Positions 18,716 to 27,669 of a stretch of 64,000 nt of DNA are shown one piece after another (the first letter of the stretch is position 1; each line of letters opens with the position of its first letter). The DNA lies in NCBI RefSeq assembly GCF_006494365.1, contig NZ_VHIP01000001.1:62001-126000 (forward strand). The letters run 5' to 3'. Source of the DNA: Aestuariibacter sp. GS-14 (lineage in GTDB: Bacteria; Pseudomonadota; Gammaproteobacteria; Enterobacterales; Alteromonadaceae). A program made the position numbers and the translations under genes. The notes under the pieces are model-generated. The model was not told the DNA's origin, searched no databases, and was given only the letters and a program-made list of their open reading frames with translations.

Positions 18716-20566
18716 ATGCACATTCAAACACAGAAATTACGAAAGTTAAGCGCCATTGCTTTAGCAGTGAGTGGGCTAATTGCCTGCTCACCGGCAACGC
18801 AAACCACCGCCCCAACATCAGATACTGCTCAATCGGTGCAGGCACAATCTGAATCAGAACGTCTGGCAGCCTATTTTGAGCAAACCTTCCAGGACGACTT
18901 AAAACGCTCCCCGACTTTCCAGAGCTATCTGGGTATAAAATGGGACTACGACAAATGGGGTGATGAAAGCGACGCTTTTGCTGACGAAAGTATCGCCATT
19001 GCCAAAAAGCGCTTACAAGAAATTTCGCAGTTTGATATCAGCAAGCTGAGCGAACAGGAACAAATGAGTGTTCGCCTGTTCAAGCTGGGAATCGAGCGGG
19101 ATTTAGAAAACGACAAATACCGCCACCATACCTATATTGTGCATCAGTTCAGAGCAGCTCATACCTCTGTTCCCAGCTTTCTGATCAACATTCACCGGGT
19201 AACCAGTGTGGATGACGCCAATGCCTACATTGCCCGTTTAAATAACGTACCTGGCAATTTTGATCAGGTAATTGAGCAAATGCAGATACGCGAAGCCCTT
19301 GGTGTGTTTCCACCCAAGTGGGCTTATGATCAAATGATTGAAGCGTCACAAAATGTGATTAGCGGCATGCCATTTGATGATTCTGACAAACCCTCTACGC
19401 TGTTGAAAGATTTCAGCGACAAAGTCGACGCCCTGAATCTGCCTGAAAATGAAGCATCGGCCCTGAAAGAGCAAGCTAAAACCGCACTGCTTACGTCTGT
19501 GAAGCCGGCTTATGAAAAGCTGATGGCAGCATTTGCCCATCAAAAGACCGTTAGCCCTGAAGGTGACGGTGTTTGGCGTTTACCCGATGGCGACAAATGG
19601 TATCAGAACCGCCTTAACTGGTTCACCACAACAGATTTAACCGCTGACGAAGTGCATCAGATTGGTCTTGATAATGTAGAGCGCATTCACAATGCGATGC
19701 GCGACATTATGAAGCAGGTTGAATTTGACGGCACGCTGCAGGAGTTCTTTGAATTCATGCGCACCGACAAGCAGTTCTATTACCCGAATACCGATGAAGG
19801 ACGCGAGCGCTATCTGGCAGAAGCAACCGCCGCCATTGATACTATGCGCGAGGCTCTACCGGCGTATTTTGGTTTAACGCCAAAAGCGCCGATGATAGTA
19901 AAACGTGTTGAGGCTTTTCGCGAAAAATCAGCGGGTAAGGCCTTTTATCAAAATCCTGCGCAGGATGGCTCACGCCCGGGTATCTATTACGCCAACCTGT
20001 ATGACATGAACGCCATGCCAACCTACCAAATGGAAGCGTTGGCGTACCACGAAGGCATACCCGGTCACCATATGCAGCGCGCTATTGCGCTTGAGTTGGA
20101 CGGCATTCCGCAATTCCAGAAATTCCTGAGCTTTACTGCCTATACTGAAGGATGGGGTTTATACACCGAAGAACTCGCCAAAGACATGGGCTTTTACCAG
20201 GACCCCTACTCCGACTTTGGACGCCTGGCAATGGAATTATGGCGAGCCTGCCGTTTAGTGGTAGACACTGGCATTCACGCGAAAAAATGGAGTCGCGAAG
20301 AAGCGATTGCGTATTTGATCGCCAACACGCCGAATCCGGAATACGATGCCGTTAAAGCGATTGAACGATACATTGCCATGCCGGGTCAGGCAACGGCCTA
20401 CATGATAGGAAAACTGAAGATAATGGAGCTGCGCGAAGCAGCAAAAGCCACTCTGGGTGATAATTTCAGTTATGCCCAATTCCATGACGTTGTGCTCAAA
20501 GATGGTCCTGTGCCATTGTCGGTACTGGAAGAAAAAGTACATCAGTGGGTTGAAAGTAAATCGTAA
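18716..20566 (+). CDS. DUF885 lipoprotein, putative metallopeptidase
   Basis: A 616-residue protein with a lipoprotein signal (lipobox LIAC, Cys near residue 24), so probably attached to the envelope facing the periplasm. The DUF885 hallmark YHEGIPGHHMQ lies around residue 443. EGWGLYTEEL about 30 residues later supplies the third ligand, giving an HExxGHH...E zinc site. Related proteins are annotated as M32-like carboxypeptidases, but substrates are mostly unknown. It starts 7 bases after batD and may be transcribed with the bat operon; a strong terminator follows. The ribosome binding site (AGGG) is weak. Confidence 0.85.
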   Translation: MHIQTQKLRKLSAIALAVSGLIACSPATQTTAPTSDTAQSVQAQSESERLAAYFEQTFQDDLKRSPTFQSYLGIKWDYDKWGDESDAFADESIAIAKKRLQEISQFDISKLSEQEQMSVRLFKLGIERDLENDKYRHHTYIVHQFRAAHTSVPSFLINIHRVTSVDDANAYIARLNNVPGNFDQVIEQMQIREALGVFPPKWAYDQMIEASQNVISGMPFDDSDKPSTLLKDFSDKVDALNLPENEASALKEQAKTALLTSVKPAYEKLMAAFAHQKTVSPEGDGVWRLPDGDKWYQNRLNWFTTTDLTADEVHQIGLDNVERIHNAMRDIMKQVEFDGTLQEFFEFMRTDKQFYYPNTDEGRERYLAEATAAIDTMREALPAYFGLTPKAPMIVKRVEAFREKSAGKAFYQNPAQDGSRPGIYYANLYDMNAMPTYQMEALAYHEGIPGHHMQRAIALELDGIPQFQKFLSFTAYTEGWGLYTEELAKDMGFYQDPYSDFGRLAMELWRACRLVVDTGIHAKKWSREEAIAYLIANTPNPEYDAVKAIERYIAMPGQATAYMIGKLKIMELREAAKATLGDNFSYAQFHDVVLKDGPVPLSVLEEKVHQWVESKS

Positions 20567-20590
20567 TCTCACTCATTGTTTGATTGTGAT

Positions 20591-20620
20591 AAAAAGGAGC
20601 TTCGCGCTCCTTTTTTGTTT
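20591..20620 (+). terminator. Intrinsic terminator after the DUF885 gene
   Basis: AAAAAGGAGC (20591-20600), loop TTCGC, GCTCCTTTTT (20606-20615), with further T residues. A strong rho-independent terminator, probably ending the moxR/bat/DUF885 transcript. Confidence 0.88.
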
Positions 20621-20679
20621 TTTTGAAAAAAATCACCTACTGTTGAAATTTGTTTTACAGCGTGTCGGTCTATTCGGAC

Positions 20680-21195
20680 ATGAAAGAAAAAACTCAACGC
20701 TATGAAGCTTTAGTTCGCGCTCTGCACGCCGACGTGTATCGATACGCTTACTGGCTCACTAATAATAAGGCCACTGCCGAAGATATTGTGCAGGAAACGT
20801 TCCTGCGCGCCTGGCGCGCCCTCGACTCCCTGCAGGATGAAAAAGCCGCAAAATCCTGGCTTATCACCATTTTGCGACGAGAGAATGCACGGCGCTTTGA
20901 GCGCAAGCAGTTTGATTTGGTAGACATCGACGATGTGTCAGTTTCTGTGTCATCAGCAGACTGTCACGACAACGATACGGAAATCCGGCAACTGCGACGG
21001 GCGATGGCAAAACTGGAAGAAGACTACCGGGAACCGCTGGTACTTCAGATTCTGTTTGGTTTTAGTGGTGACGAAATAGCCCAACAACTGGATTTAAACA
21101 AAAACACCGTCATGACACGATTATTCCGTGCCCGCGCGCAATTAAAAGAAGCGCTGGCTCCCAGTCAACCTGAGCGAGGTCGCCAAAATGGATGA
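20680..21195 (+). CDS. RNA polymerase sigma factor, ECF (sigma-70) subfamily
   Basis: A 171-residue ECF sigma factor. Region 2 contains the DVYRYAYWLTNN and AEDIVQETFLRAWRAL segments (core binding and -10 recognition). Region 4 has the helix-turn-helix FSGDEIAQQLDLNKNTVMTRLFRARAQLK (-35 recognition). The start at the ATG at 20680 is chosen because it begins at the usual N-terminus of the family; a TTG at 20650 would add ten unusual residues. No strong Shine-Dalgarno precedes either. The gene overlaps the next one by 8 bases, the pattern of a sigma/anti-sigma pair. The stimulus and regulon are unknown. Confidence 0.9.
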   Translation: MKEKTQRYEALVRALHADVYRYAYWLTNNKATAEDIVQETFLRAWRALDSLQDEKAAKSWLITILRRENARRFERKQFDLVDIDDVSVSVSSADCHDNDTEIRQLRRAMAKLEEDYREPLVLQILFGFSGDEIAQQLDLNKNTVMTRLFRARAQLKEALAPSQPERGRQNG

Positions 21196-21889
21196 ATTAG
21201 AATTTCGGCGCCGCATTTATGCTAACCCTGCGGATACCGACGAAGCCTTAGTGCAAGCAGCAAACGACGATAAAGGGTATGATGACTTTTGGCAGGATGT
21301 TAAACGTCTCGACGATAAACTCACACGCGCCATTGATGTGCCCGTGCCCGATGATTTAGCCAATAAGCTTATTTGGCAGCAAAGTGTACGCGAGTTCGCA
21401 CACAAAAAGCGTAAAAACCGCTGGTACATTGGCCTGGCGGCAAGTGTTGCATTAACGGCTGGCGTAGGCATTACCGCCTGGCAGCAACAACATGTCTCTC
21501 TGGGTGACGCCGCGCTTGCGCATATGTACTACGCGGAACATGAAACGCCGGTAGGCGACGCACCGGTAACCGCGCAAATTGCCAATGCCAAACTGGCACA
21601 GTTCGGTGCAGAGATTGATCCGGCCATTGGCAAAATCGCGTCGGTAAATTACTGTCATCTGGATTCAATACGCAGCTTACACCTGATCATTGAAACCGCT
21701 CAGGGGCGAATGTCAGTTTTTCTGGTGCCAGAGAAAAATCACCCGGTAAAAAATAGCTTTTCTGACAAGGCGTACGAAGGTTTATCTTATGCTTTTAACC
21801 ATGCCAATGTGTTAGTGGTAGGCGAAAAAGGCGCGGATATACCGTCATTTCAATCCATCCTGAAGCAAAGTTTAAAGTTCTCTGCATAA
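21188..21889 (+). CDS. DUF3379 membrane protein, probable anti-sigma factor
   Basis: A 233-residue protein with a soluble N-terminus, one transmembrane helix (about residues 80-98, YIGLAASVALTAGVGITAW) and a periplasmic C-terminal domain. This matches DUF3379 proteins, which sit directly after ECF sigma genes in Alteromonadales and vibrios and are presumed to hold the sigma factor at the membrane. The usual HxxxCxxC zinc anti-sigma motif is absent. It overlaps the sigma gene by 8 bases, which supports a stoichiometric partner. The anti-sigma role is inferred from context and topology. Confidence 0.8.
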   Translation: MDELEFRRRIYANPADTDEALVQAANDDKGYDDFWQDVKRLDDKLTRAIDVPVPDDLANKLIWQQSVREFAHKKRKNRWYIGLAASVALTAGVGITAWQQQHVSLGDAALAHMYYAEHETPVGDAPVTAQIANAKLAQFGAEIDPAIGKIASVNYCHLDSIRSLHLIIETAQGRMSVFLVPEKNHPVKNSFSDKAYEGLSYAFNHANVLVVGEKGADIPSFQSILKQSLKFSA

Positions 21890-21896
21890 ACCGTTG

Positions 21897-21932
21897 CACA
21901 TGGCCTGCCTGAAAGCAGGTCATGTGTTCAAA
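21897..21932 (+). terminator. Hairpin after the sigma/DUF3379 operon
   Basis: A 12-bp stem (21897-21908 with 21915-21926, one G-T pair), loop ctgaaa, directly after the stop codon. A T-tract is poorly developed, so termination efficiency is uncertain. Confidence 0.55.
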
Positions 21933-22034
21933 TCGCTTAAACACGCTAATTCCCGACTCCCGGTAGAAACCAGCCGACCCATCCTGATATAGTAACCATC
22001 ACTACAATAACGATAACGACAGAAGGAAGCGCTA

Positions 22035-23546
22035 ATGGAAGTTGGCACTATGGTCTCTCTGGGGCTGTATTTTTTAGTGATGTTAGGCATTGGTTGGTAT
22101 GGCTACAAAGAGGCCGACACCAGTGTAGAAGGCTACATGCTGGGTGGCCGCAAACTCGGTCCAGCAGTAACGGCGCTGTCTGCCGGCGCATCCGATATGA
22201 GCGGATGGATGCTGATGGGATTACCCGGTGCAATGTATGTGGCAGGTATTTCGGCAGCCTGGATTGCCATTGGCCTTACCATTGGTGCCTTTTTAAATTA
22301 TATTCTGGTTGCCCCTCGTTTGCGGGTTTACACCGAAATCGCCAATAACGCGATTACCCTGCCCGATTACTTCGAAAACCGTTTTGCCGATAACAGCCGC
22401 ATGTTGCGGGTGATTGCTTCAGTGGTCATAGTGGTATTCTTTACCCTTTATACCTCTTCGGGTGTAGTAGCAGGCGGCAAATTATTCGAATCTTCGTTTA
22501 ATTTAAGCTACGAAATGGGCTTGTATGTTACCGCCGGCGTGGTAGTTGCCTACACAATGATTGGTGGCTTTATGGCTGTGAGCATGACCGATTTTGTACA
22601 AGGCTGTATCATGTTTATTTCGCTCATCCTGGTGCCGGTTGTCGTTGTGATGGAGCTTGGCGGTGTATCCCAGGCCAATCAGATCATTACCAGTATCGAC
22701 CCAGCCATGTTTGACCTGTTTACCGATGCTGCGAGCGGCACAACGTTGTCGTTTATCGGTATTTTATCGCTATTGGCCTGGGGATTCGGTTATTTTGGCC
22801 AACCGCACATTATCGTCCGTTTTATGGCGATCCGCTCGGTAAAAGCCATTCCGGTTGCCCGCCGCATCGGTATGAGCTGGATGATCCTGTCGATTACCGG
22901 TGCATTGATGACCGGGTTATATGGCTTAGCCTATGTTACTCAACAACCCGACGTGACCATTGATCCCGAGACCGTCTTCATTTACTTGTCACAAATCCTG
23001 TTCCATCCCTTGATTGCCGGTTTCTTATTGGCTGCCATTCTGGCGGCAATCATGAGCACTATTTCATCTCAGTTATTAGTTACCTCCAGTTCGCTAACCA
23101 GTGATTTCTATCAAATATTTCTGCGTAAAGAGGCGTCAGAGGGAGAACTGGTGATTGCGGGGCGTGTTTCCGTTGTTTTGGTTGCTGCCGTTGCCATTGC
23201 GCTCGCATATGATCGCGACAGCACTATACTATCGCTGGTGAGTAATGCCTGGGCCGGCTTTGGCGCGGCATTTGGTCCTCTGGTACTGTTCAGCCTGTTC
23301 TCTCGCAATATGACCCGCGCAGCAGCATTTGCCGGAATGATCACGGGCGCTGCCACCGTACTCTTATGGATTTATTTACCAGTGCAAATTCAGGGGCAAA
23401 GCCTGAGTCAGTGGATGTACGAAATCGTGCCCGGCTTTGTATTATCGAGCATTGCAATTGTGGTAGTGAGTAAATTCACCCAACCCAGGGAGAGCGTTCA
23501 GGCTACTTTTGCCAAATTTGAACAAGCATTGCATCAGCAACGTTAA
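22035..23546 (+). CDS. putP: Sodium/proline symporter PutP
   Basis: A 503-residue member of the solute:sodium symporter family, closest in motifs to PutP, which imports L-proline with Na+ across the inner membrane. Visible signatures are GGRKLGPAVTALSAGASDMSG in the first helices (Na+ and proline binding), the GWFGYFGQPH-like segment (GFGYFGQPHIIVRFMA), and LAAILAAIMSTISSQLL in the later core helices. About 12-13 helices are expected and the length fits E. coli PutP (502). AGAAGGA precedes the ATG. No putA is adjacent; the gene stands alone between a hairpin and a 38-bp palindrome. Confidence 0.93.
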   Translation: MEVGTMVSLGLYFLVMLGIGWYGYKEADTSVEGYMLGGRKLGPAVTALSAGASDMSGWMLMGLPGAMYVAGISAAWIAIGLTIGAFLNYILVAPRLRVYTEIANNAITLPDYFENRFADNSRMLRVIASVVIVVFFTLYTSSGVVAGGKLFESSFNLSYEMGLYVTAGVVVAYTMIGGFMAVSMTDFVQGCIMFISLILVPVVVVMELGGVSQANQIITSIDPAMFDLFTDAASGTTLSFIGILSLLAWGFGYFGQPHIIVRFMAIRSVKAIPVARRIGMSWMILSITGALMTGLYGLAYVTQQPDVTIDPETVFIYLSQILFHPLIAGFLLAAILAAIMSTISSQLLVTSSSLTSDFYQIFLRKEASEGELVIAGRVSVVLVAAVAIALAYDRDSTILSLVSNAWAGFGAAFGPLVLFSLFSRNMTRAAAFAGMITGAATVLLWIYLPVQIQGQSLSQWMYEIVPGFVLSSIAIVVVSKFTQPRESVQATFAKFEQALHQQR

Positions 23547-23550
23547 TGCT

Positions 23551-23588
23551 TATGGCGGCTTAGGGTTTGCAAACCCTAAGCCGCCATA
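23551..23588. repeat. Perfect 38-bp palindrome after putP, possible bidirectional terminator
   Basis: Bases 23551-23588 form a perfect palindrome; each 19-base half contains TATGGCGGCTTAGGG and the centre is TTTGCAAA. It starts 5 bases after the putP stop codon. As RNA it would form an uninterrupted hairpin on either strand. A T-tract is missing, so it may act as an mRNA 3'-end stabiliser rather than an intrinsic terminator. Confidence 0.7.
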
Positions 23589-23938
23589 CCCTTAATACAC
23601 CCTTGCAATACACCCTCTCGACACACCCATATAACCATTTGATATAAAATACATCAATGTGGTTTTAAAAAATTCCATTACGTCCTCTCGTCATACCACA
23701 GAAATCAGGCGTATACTGCTCTACCCTGTATACTCATACACAACCAGAATCCCTTAACCAGCCTCACTTTTGTCATTTGCATGAGCCGACGTCTTCTTTG
23801 TGGAAGAGCCGGTTTAATACAAAGGAATAAAAGGGCTATTTCAAATAGCTAAATGGCATAGCACAAATGCGCCTAAATATGTTAGGGTTCTATGTATATA
23901 ATCATTTCGTATATAAACCTAAACTTCGGACTCGATAA
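23589..23938 (+). promoter_or_regulatory. 350-bp upstream region of the cys operon
   Basis: No gene is visible here. The region is AT-rich near cysD and contains a direct repeat GTATATAA (23894-23901 and 23909-23916, 15 bp apart). A 7-bp hairpin gctattt/aaatagc lies at 23835-23849, and two GTATAC hexamers lie around 23712-23735. It should hold the sulfur-responsive promoter and probably CysB sites, but CysB sites are too degenerate to mark by eye. Confidence 0.45.
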
Positions 23939-24853
23939 ATGACTGCAAGTATCCCGTCAACCACCCATTTGAAACAACTCGAAGCCGAGAGTATCCATAT
24001 CTTTCGTGAAGTTGCTGCGGAATTCGAAAACCCAGTAATGCTGTATTCCGTAGGCAAGGATTCCTCGGTGCTGTTACACCTGGCACGTAAAGCATTTGCG
24101 CCAGGCAAAATCCCATTCCCGTTATTGCACGTTGATACCACGTGGAAATTCCGCGAAATGATAGAGTTTCGTGATCAGCAGGCCAAAAAGCACGGCTTTG
24201 ACCTACTGGTGCATATTAATCAGGAAGGCGTCGACATGGGCATGGGTCCATTCAGCCATGGCAGTGCCAAGCACACTGACGTGATGAAAACCGCAGCCCT
24301 GAAGCAGGCACTGAACAAATACAAATTCGATGCCGCCTTTGGTGGTGCCCGTCGTGACGAAGAAAAGTCACGTGCAAAAGAACGTGTTTATTCATTCCGT
24401 GACAGCAACCACCGCTGGGATCCAAAAAACCAGCGTCCGGAACTGTGGAATATTTATAACTCGCAAATCAACAAGGGCGAGAGCATCCGTGTATTCCCGA
24501 TGTCTAACTGGACCGAACTGGATATCTGGCAATACATCTACAAAGAGAACATTGATATTCCACAACTGTACCTGGCCAAACCACGCCCAGTTGTGAAGCG
24601 TGATGGCGTATTGATCATGGTTGACGACGATCGCATGCCGCTGAAAGAAGGCGAAGTACCAGAGATGAAATCCGTGCGTTTCCGTACGCTGGGATGTTAC
24701 CCACTGACTGGTGCAGTTGAGTCAACCGCGGCCACACTGCCAGAAGTTATCCAGGAAATGCTGTTAACTAAAACCTCCGAGCGTCAGGGCCGTGTAATTG
24801 ACCACGACAGCGCTGGCTCAATGGAGAAGAAGAAAATGGAAGGATACTTCTAA
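23939..24853 (+). CDS. cysD: Sulfate adenylyltransferase subunit 2 CysD
   Basis: A 304-residue PP-loop ATP sulfurylase subunit (E. coli CysD is 302). With the GTPase CysN it makes adenosine 5'-phosphosulfate from ATP and sulfate. The nucleotide-binding SVGKDSS motif is at about residues 38-44; [15 protein letters not shown] and the tail RQGRVIDHD are also family-typical. It is the first gene of the cys operon and its stop codon overlaps the cysC start by one base. Its partner cysN lies two genes downstream rather than next to it. Confidence 0.96.
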   Translation: MTASIPSTTHLKQLEAESIHIFREVAAEFENPVMLYSVGKDSSVLLHLARKAFAPGKIPFPLLHVDTTWKFREMIEFRDQQAKKHGFDLLVHINQEGVDMGMGPFSHGSAKHTDVMKTAALKQALNKYKFDAAFGGARRDEEKSRAKERVYSFRDSNHRWDPKNQRPELWNIYNSQINKGESIRVFPMSNWTELDIWQYIYKENIDIPQLYLAKPRPVVKRDGVLIMVDDDRMPLKEGEVPEMKSVRFRTLGCYPLTGAVESTAATLPEVIQEMLLTKTSERQGRVIDHDSAGSMEKKKMEGYF

Positions 24854-25446
24854 TGGCCACCAATATTGTTTGGCATAAGCATGAGATCAATAAAACGACT
24901 CGTGCAGAAAGCCTCGGCCAACAACCCCGCGTGCTGTGGCTAACCGGATTGAGCGGTTCGGGTAAATCTACCCTGGCCAATTTGCTTGAAAAGAAACTAC
25001 ACGAACAGGGCAAACATACCTATTTGCTGGATGGCGACAACGTGCGTCACGGCTTATGTGGCGATCTGGGTTTCAGCGATAAAGACCGGGTTGAAAACAT
25101 TCGTCGCATCAGTGAAGTGGCCAAATTGTTCGTGGATTCGGGATTGGTGGTACTCACCGCGTTTATTTCACCCTTTCAAACCGACCGCGATTTTTGTCGC
25201 AACCTGTTGGCAAAGGGTGAATTTATCGAAGTGTTTGTAGACACGCCACTGGCAGTTTGTGAACAACGTGACCCAAAAGGCCTCTACAAAAAGGCGCGCA
25301 GTGGCGAAATCAAACACTTTACCGGGATTGATTCTGCCTACGAAGCGCCAAGCGCGCCTGAAGTGCATTTACCGTATCAGGAAGAATCTGCCGAAGACAC
25401 AGCAGAGCGCTTGTTTAACCTGTTAACCGAAAAAGGATTGTTGTAA
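24853..25446 (+). CDS. cysC: Adenylylsulfate kinase CysC
   Basis: A 197-residue APS kinase that phosphorylates APS to PAPS with ATP, the second activation step of assimilatory sulfate reduction. The P-loop GLSGSGKST is near residues 32-40. [20 protein letters not shown] binds APS, and the lid region [16 protein letters not shown] is intact. It overlaps cysD and cysQ by one base each (TAATG), indicating tight coupling. It is a cytosolic enzyme, and its length is normal for stand-alone CysC. Confidence 0.96.
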   Translation: MATNIVWHKHEINKTTRAESLGQQPRVLWLTGLSGSGKSTLANLLEKKLHEQGKHTYLLDGDNVRHGLCGDLGFSDKDRVENIRRISEVAKLFVDSGLVVLTAFISPFQTDRDFCRNLLAKGEFIEVFVDTPLAVCEQRDPKGLYKKARSGEIKHFTGIDSAYEAPSAPEVHLPYQEESAEDTAERLFNLLTEKGLL

Positions 25447-26234
25447 TGGCCATTACGGACCCTCTCGCGTTGCAAGTGCTTGCGATAGCCAAGGACGCGG
25501 GTGCAAAAATTATGGAAATTTACCAGCGCGACTTTGCTGTGTATGAAAAACAGGATACCAGTCCGCTAACAGAAGCAGATTTAGCTGCCCACAAGTGTAT
25601 TGTGGCCGGTTTAGAAGCCATTTCAGACTTGCCAATACTGTCGGAAGAATCGGCTGATATCCCATGGGAAGAGCGTAAAACCTGGAACCAGTACTGGCTA
25701 GTCGATCCACTCGATGGCACCAAGGAATTCATTAAAAAGAACGGTGAATTTACCGTCAATATCGCACTGATTGACGGCGGCAAGCCGGTGATGGGCGTGG
25801 TATATGCACCGGCTCTGGCAAAGTCCTATGTCGGGATTGTTGGTCAGGGTGCCTGGACTGAAACCGCAGAAGGTGTAAGCGCCATTTCTGCCAAAGTGCA
25901 CAGTGAAGGTGAAGTGTGGAAAGTGGTGGGTAGCCGCTCGCACCAGAGCCCTGAAATTAAGAATCTGCTGGACCTGCTTGGCGGAGAATCAGAACTGGTT
26001 GCCATGGGCAGCTCACTGAAACTATGCCTGGTTGCCGAAGGCGAAGCACATCTGTACCCGCGACTGGGCCCAACCTCTGAATGGGACACCGGCGCTGCGC
26101 ATGCCGTAGCATTAGCTGCTGGCGCAAACGTGACTGTACTGGATGGCGCAAACCCACTGAATCCTGACGCTGAGGCTCTTACCTACAATCAGAAAGAGTC
26201 TGTGTTAAACCCTTATTTCCTCGTGAGTGCATAA
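25446..26234 (+). CDS. cysQ: 3'(2'),5'-bisphosphate nucleotidase CysQ
   Basis: A 262-residue member of the inositol-monophosphatase fold. It hydrolyses PAP (3'-phosphoadenosine 5'-phosphate), the by-product of PAPS reduction, to AMP. Metal ligands are visible in [16 protein letters not shown] and WDTGAAHA. Its position inside the cys operon, overlapping cysC by one base and 2 bases before cysN, fits removal of an inhibitory product during high sulfate flux. Confidence 0.95.
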   Translation: MAITDPLALQVLAIAKDAGAKIMEIYQRDFAVYEKQDTSPLTEADLAAHKCIVAGLEAISDLPILSEESADIPWEERKTWNQYWLVDPLDGTKEFIKKNGEFTVNIALIDGGKPVMGVVYAPALAKSYVGIVGQGAWTETAEGVSAISAKVHSEGEVWKVVGSRSHQSPEIKNLLDLLGGESELVAMGSSLKLCLVAEGEAHLYPRLGPTSEWDTGAAHAVALAAGANVTVLDGANPLNPDAEALTYNQKESVLNPYFLVSA

Positions 26235-26236
26235 GC

Positions 26237-27652
26237 ATGAATAACGAAAACGAATTATTGAAAGAAGACATTCTGTCGTACCTGGATCAACACGAACATA
26301 AAGACCTGCTGCGCTTCTTAACCTGCGGCAGCGTTGACGACGGAAAAAGTACCTTAATCGGCCGCCTGCTGCACGATTCAAAAATGATTTATGAAGATCA
26401 GTTGGCTGCGATTACCCAGGACAGCAAGAAAGTCGGTACTACCGGCGACAAAGTTGACCTGGCACTACTAGTGGATGGTTTGCAGTCAGAGCGTGAGCAA
26501 GGCATCACCATTGACGTAGCCTACCGCTACTTCTCTACTGACAAGCGCAAGTTCATTATTGCCGACACCCCCGGACACGAGCAATACACCCGTAACATGG
26601 TAACCGGTGCCTCTAACTGTGACCTGGCTATCCTGATGGTAGACGCCCGCGCAGGTGTAAAAACGCAAACGCGTCGTCACTCATTCCTGGTGTCTTTACT
26701 GGGTATTAAGCACGTTATTGTTGCTGTAAATAAAATGGATCTGATGAAATTCAGCGAAGACGTGTACAAGCAAATTCAGGCAGATTACACCGCATTTGCC
26801 GCGCAACTGAACATTCCGGATATTCACTTTGTACCAATTTCAGCACTTGATGGCGACAACGTGGTTAATCTGAGTGAGCACACGCCATGGTACAAAGGCA
26901 AAACGCTGATGCAAATGCTGGAAACCATTCAAATCAACAAAGACGCCAACACCGAGGACTTCCGCTTCCCGGTACAGTATGTTAACCGTCCAAACCTGGA
27001 TTTCCGTGGTTTTGCAGGTACTGTTGTGTCTGGTCAGATTAAGCCTGGCGACGAAATCACAGCATTGCCTTCAGGTAAAACCTCTAAGGTGAAGTCGATT
27101 GTTACTTTCGATGGCAACCTGGACGAAGCCTATGCACCATTAGCTGTTACTCTGACACTGGAAGACGAAATTGATATTTCCCGTGGTGACATGATTGTAA
27201 AATCTGACAACAAGTCACTGCTGAGTACGCAGTTTAAAACGCATTTGGTATGGATGGCCGAAGAGCCAATGATGCCAAACAAGCAATACATGTTTAAGTT
27301 TGCTACCAAAACCACGCCTGGCAGTATTGCCGCTATCGATCACCTGATTGATGTGAACACACTGAAGCAAAGCCAGTCGTTGCACATGAATCTGAACGAA
27401 ATTGGCGTGGTAGACGTGAAGTTCACCCAGCCAGTGCCTTGCGATCCGTACAAGCGCAATCGTGCTACCGGTGCATTTATTGTGATCGACCGCTTAACCA
27501 ATGGTACGGTTGGTGCGGGTATGATCATCGATGAACTTGCGAAGGACAAGCTGCATGGCGCCACTGAATTCTCTGCATTCGAGCTTGAATTCAATGAACT
27601 GGTTCGCAAGCATTTCCCTCACTGGAATGCTATCGACATTAGCAAGCTGTAG
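26237..27652 (+). CDS. cysN: Sulfate adenylyltransferase subunit 1 CysN (GTPase)
   Basis: A 471-residue EF-Tu-like GTPase that drives the CysD reaction. The G1 motif GSVDDGKS, the switch region [14 protein letters not shown]3 DTPGHEQY and G4 NKMD are all present, followed by the two beta-barrel domains. The length fits CysN alone, with no fused CysC domain. It is separated from cysD by cysC and cysQ, unlike the common cysDN order. Transcription appears continuous. Confidence 0.96.
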   Translation: MNNENELLKEDILSYLDQHEHKDLLRFLTCGSVDDGKSTLIGRLLHDSKMIYEDQLAAITQDSKKVGTTGDKVDLALLVDGLQSEREQGITIDVAYRYFSTDKRKFIIADTPGHEQYTRNMVTGASNCDLAILMVDARAGVKTQTRRHSFLVSLLGIKHVIVAVNKMDLMKFSEDVYKQIQADYTAFAAQLNIPDIHFVPISALDGDNVVNLSEHTPWYKGKTLMQMLETIQINKDANTEDFRFPVQYVNRPNLDFRGFAGTVVSGQIKPGDEITALPSGKTSKVKSIVTFDGNLDEAYAPLAVTLTLEDEIDISRGDMIVKSDNKSLLSTQFKTHLVWMAEEPMMPNKQYMFKFATKTTPGSIAAIDHLIDVNTLKQSQSLHMNLNEIGVVDVKFTQPVPCDPYKRNRATGAFIVIDRLTNGTVGAGMIIDELAKDKLHGATEFSAFELEFNELVRKHFPHWNAIDISKL

Positions 27653-27669
27653 GAGCAGGATCTAACAAC

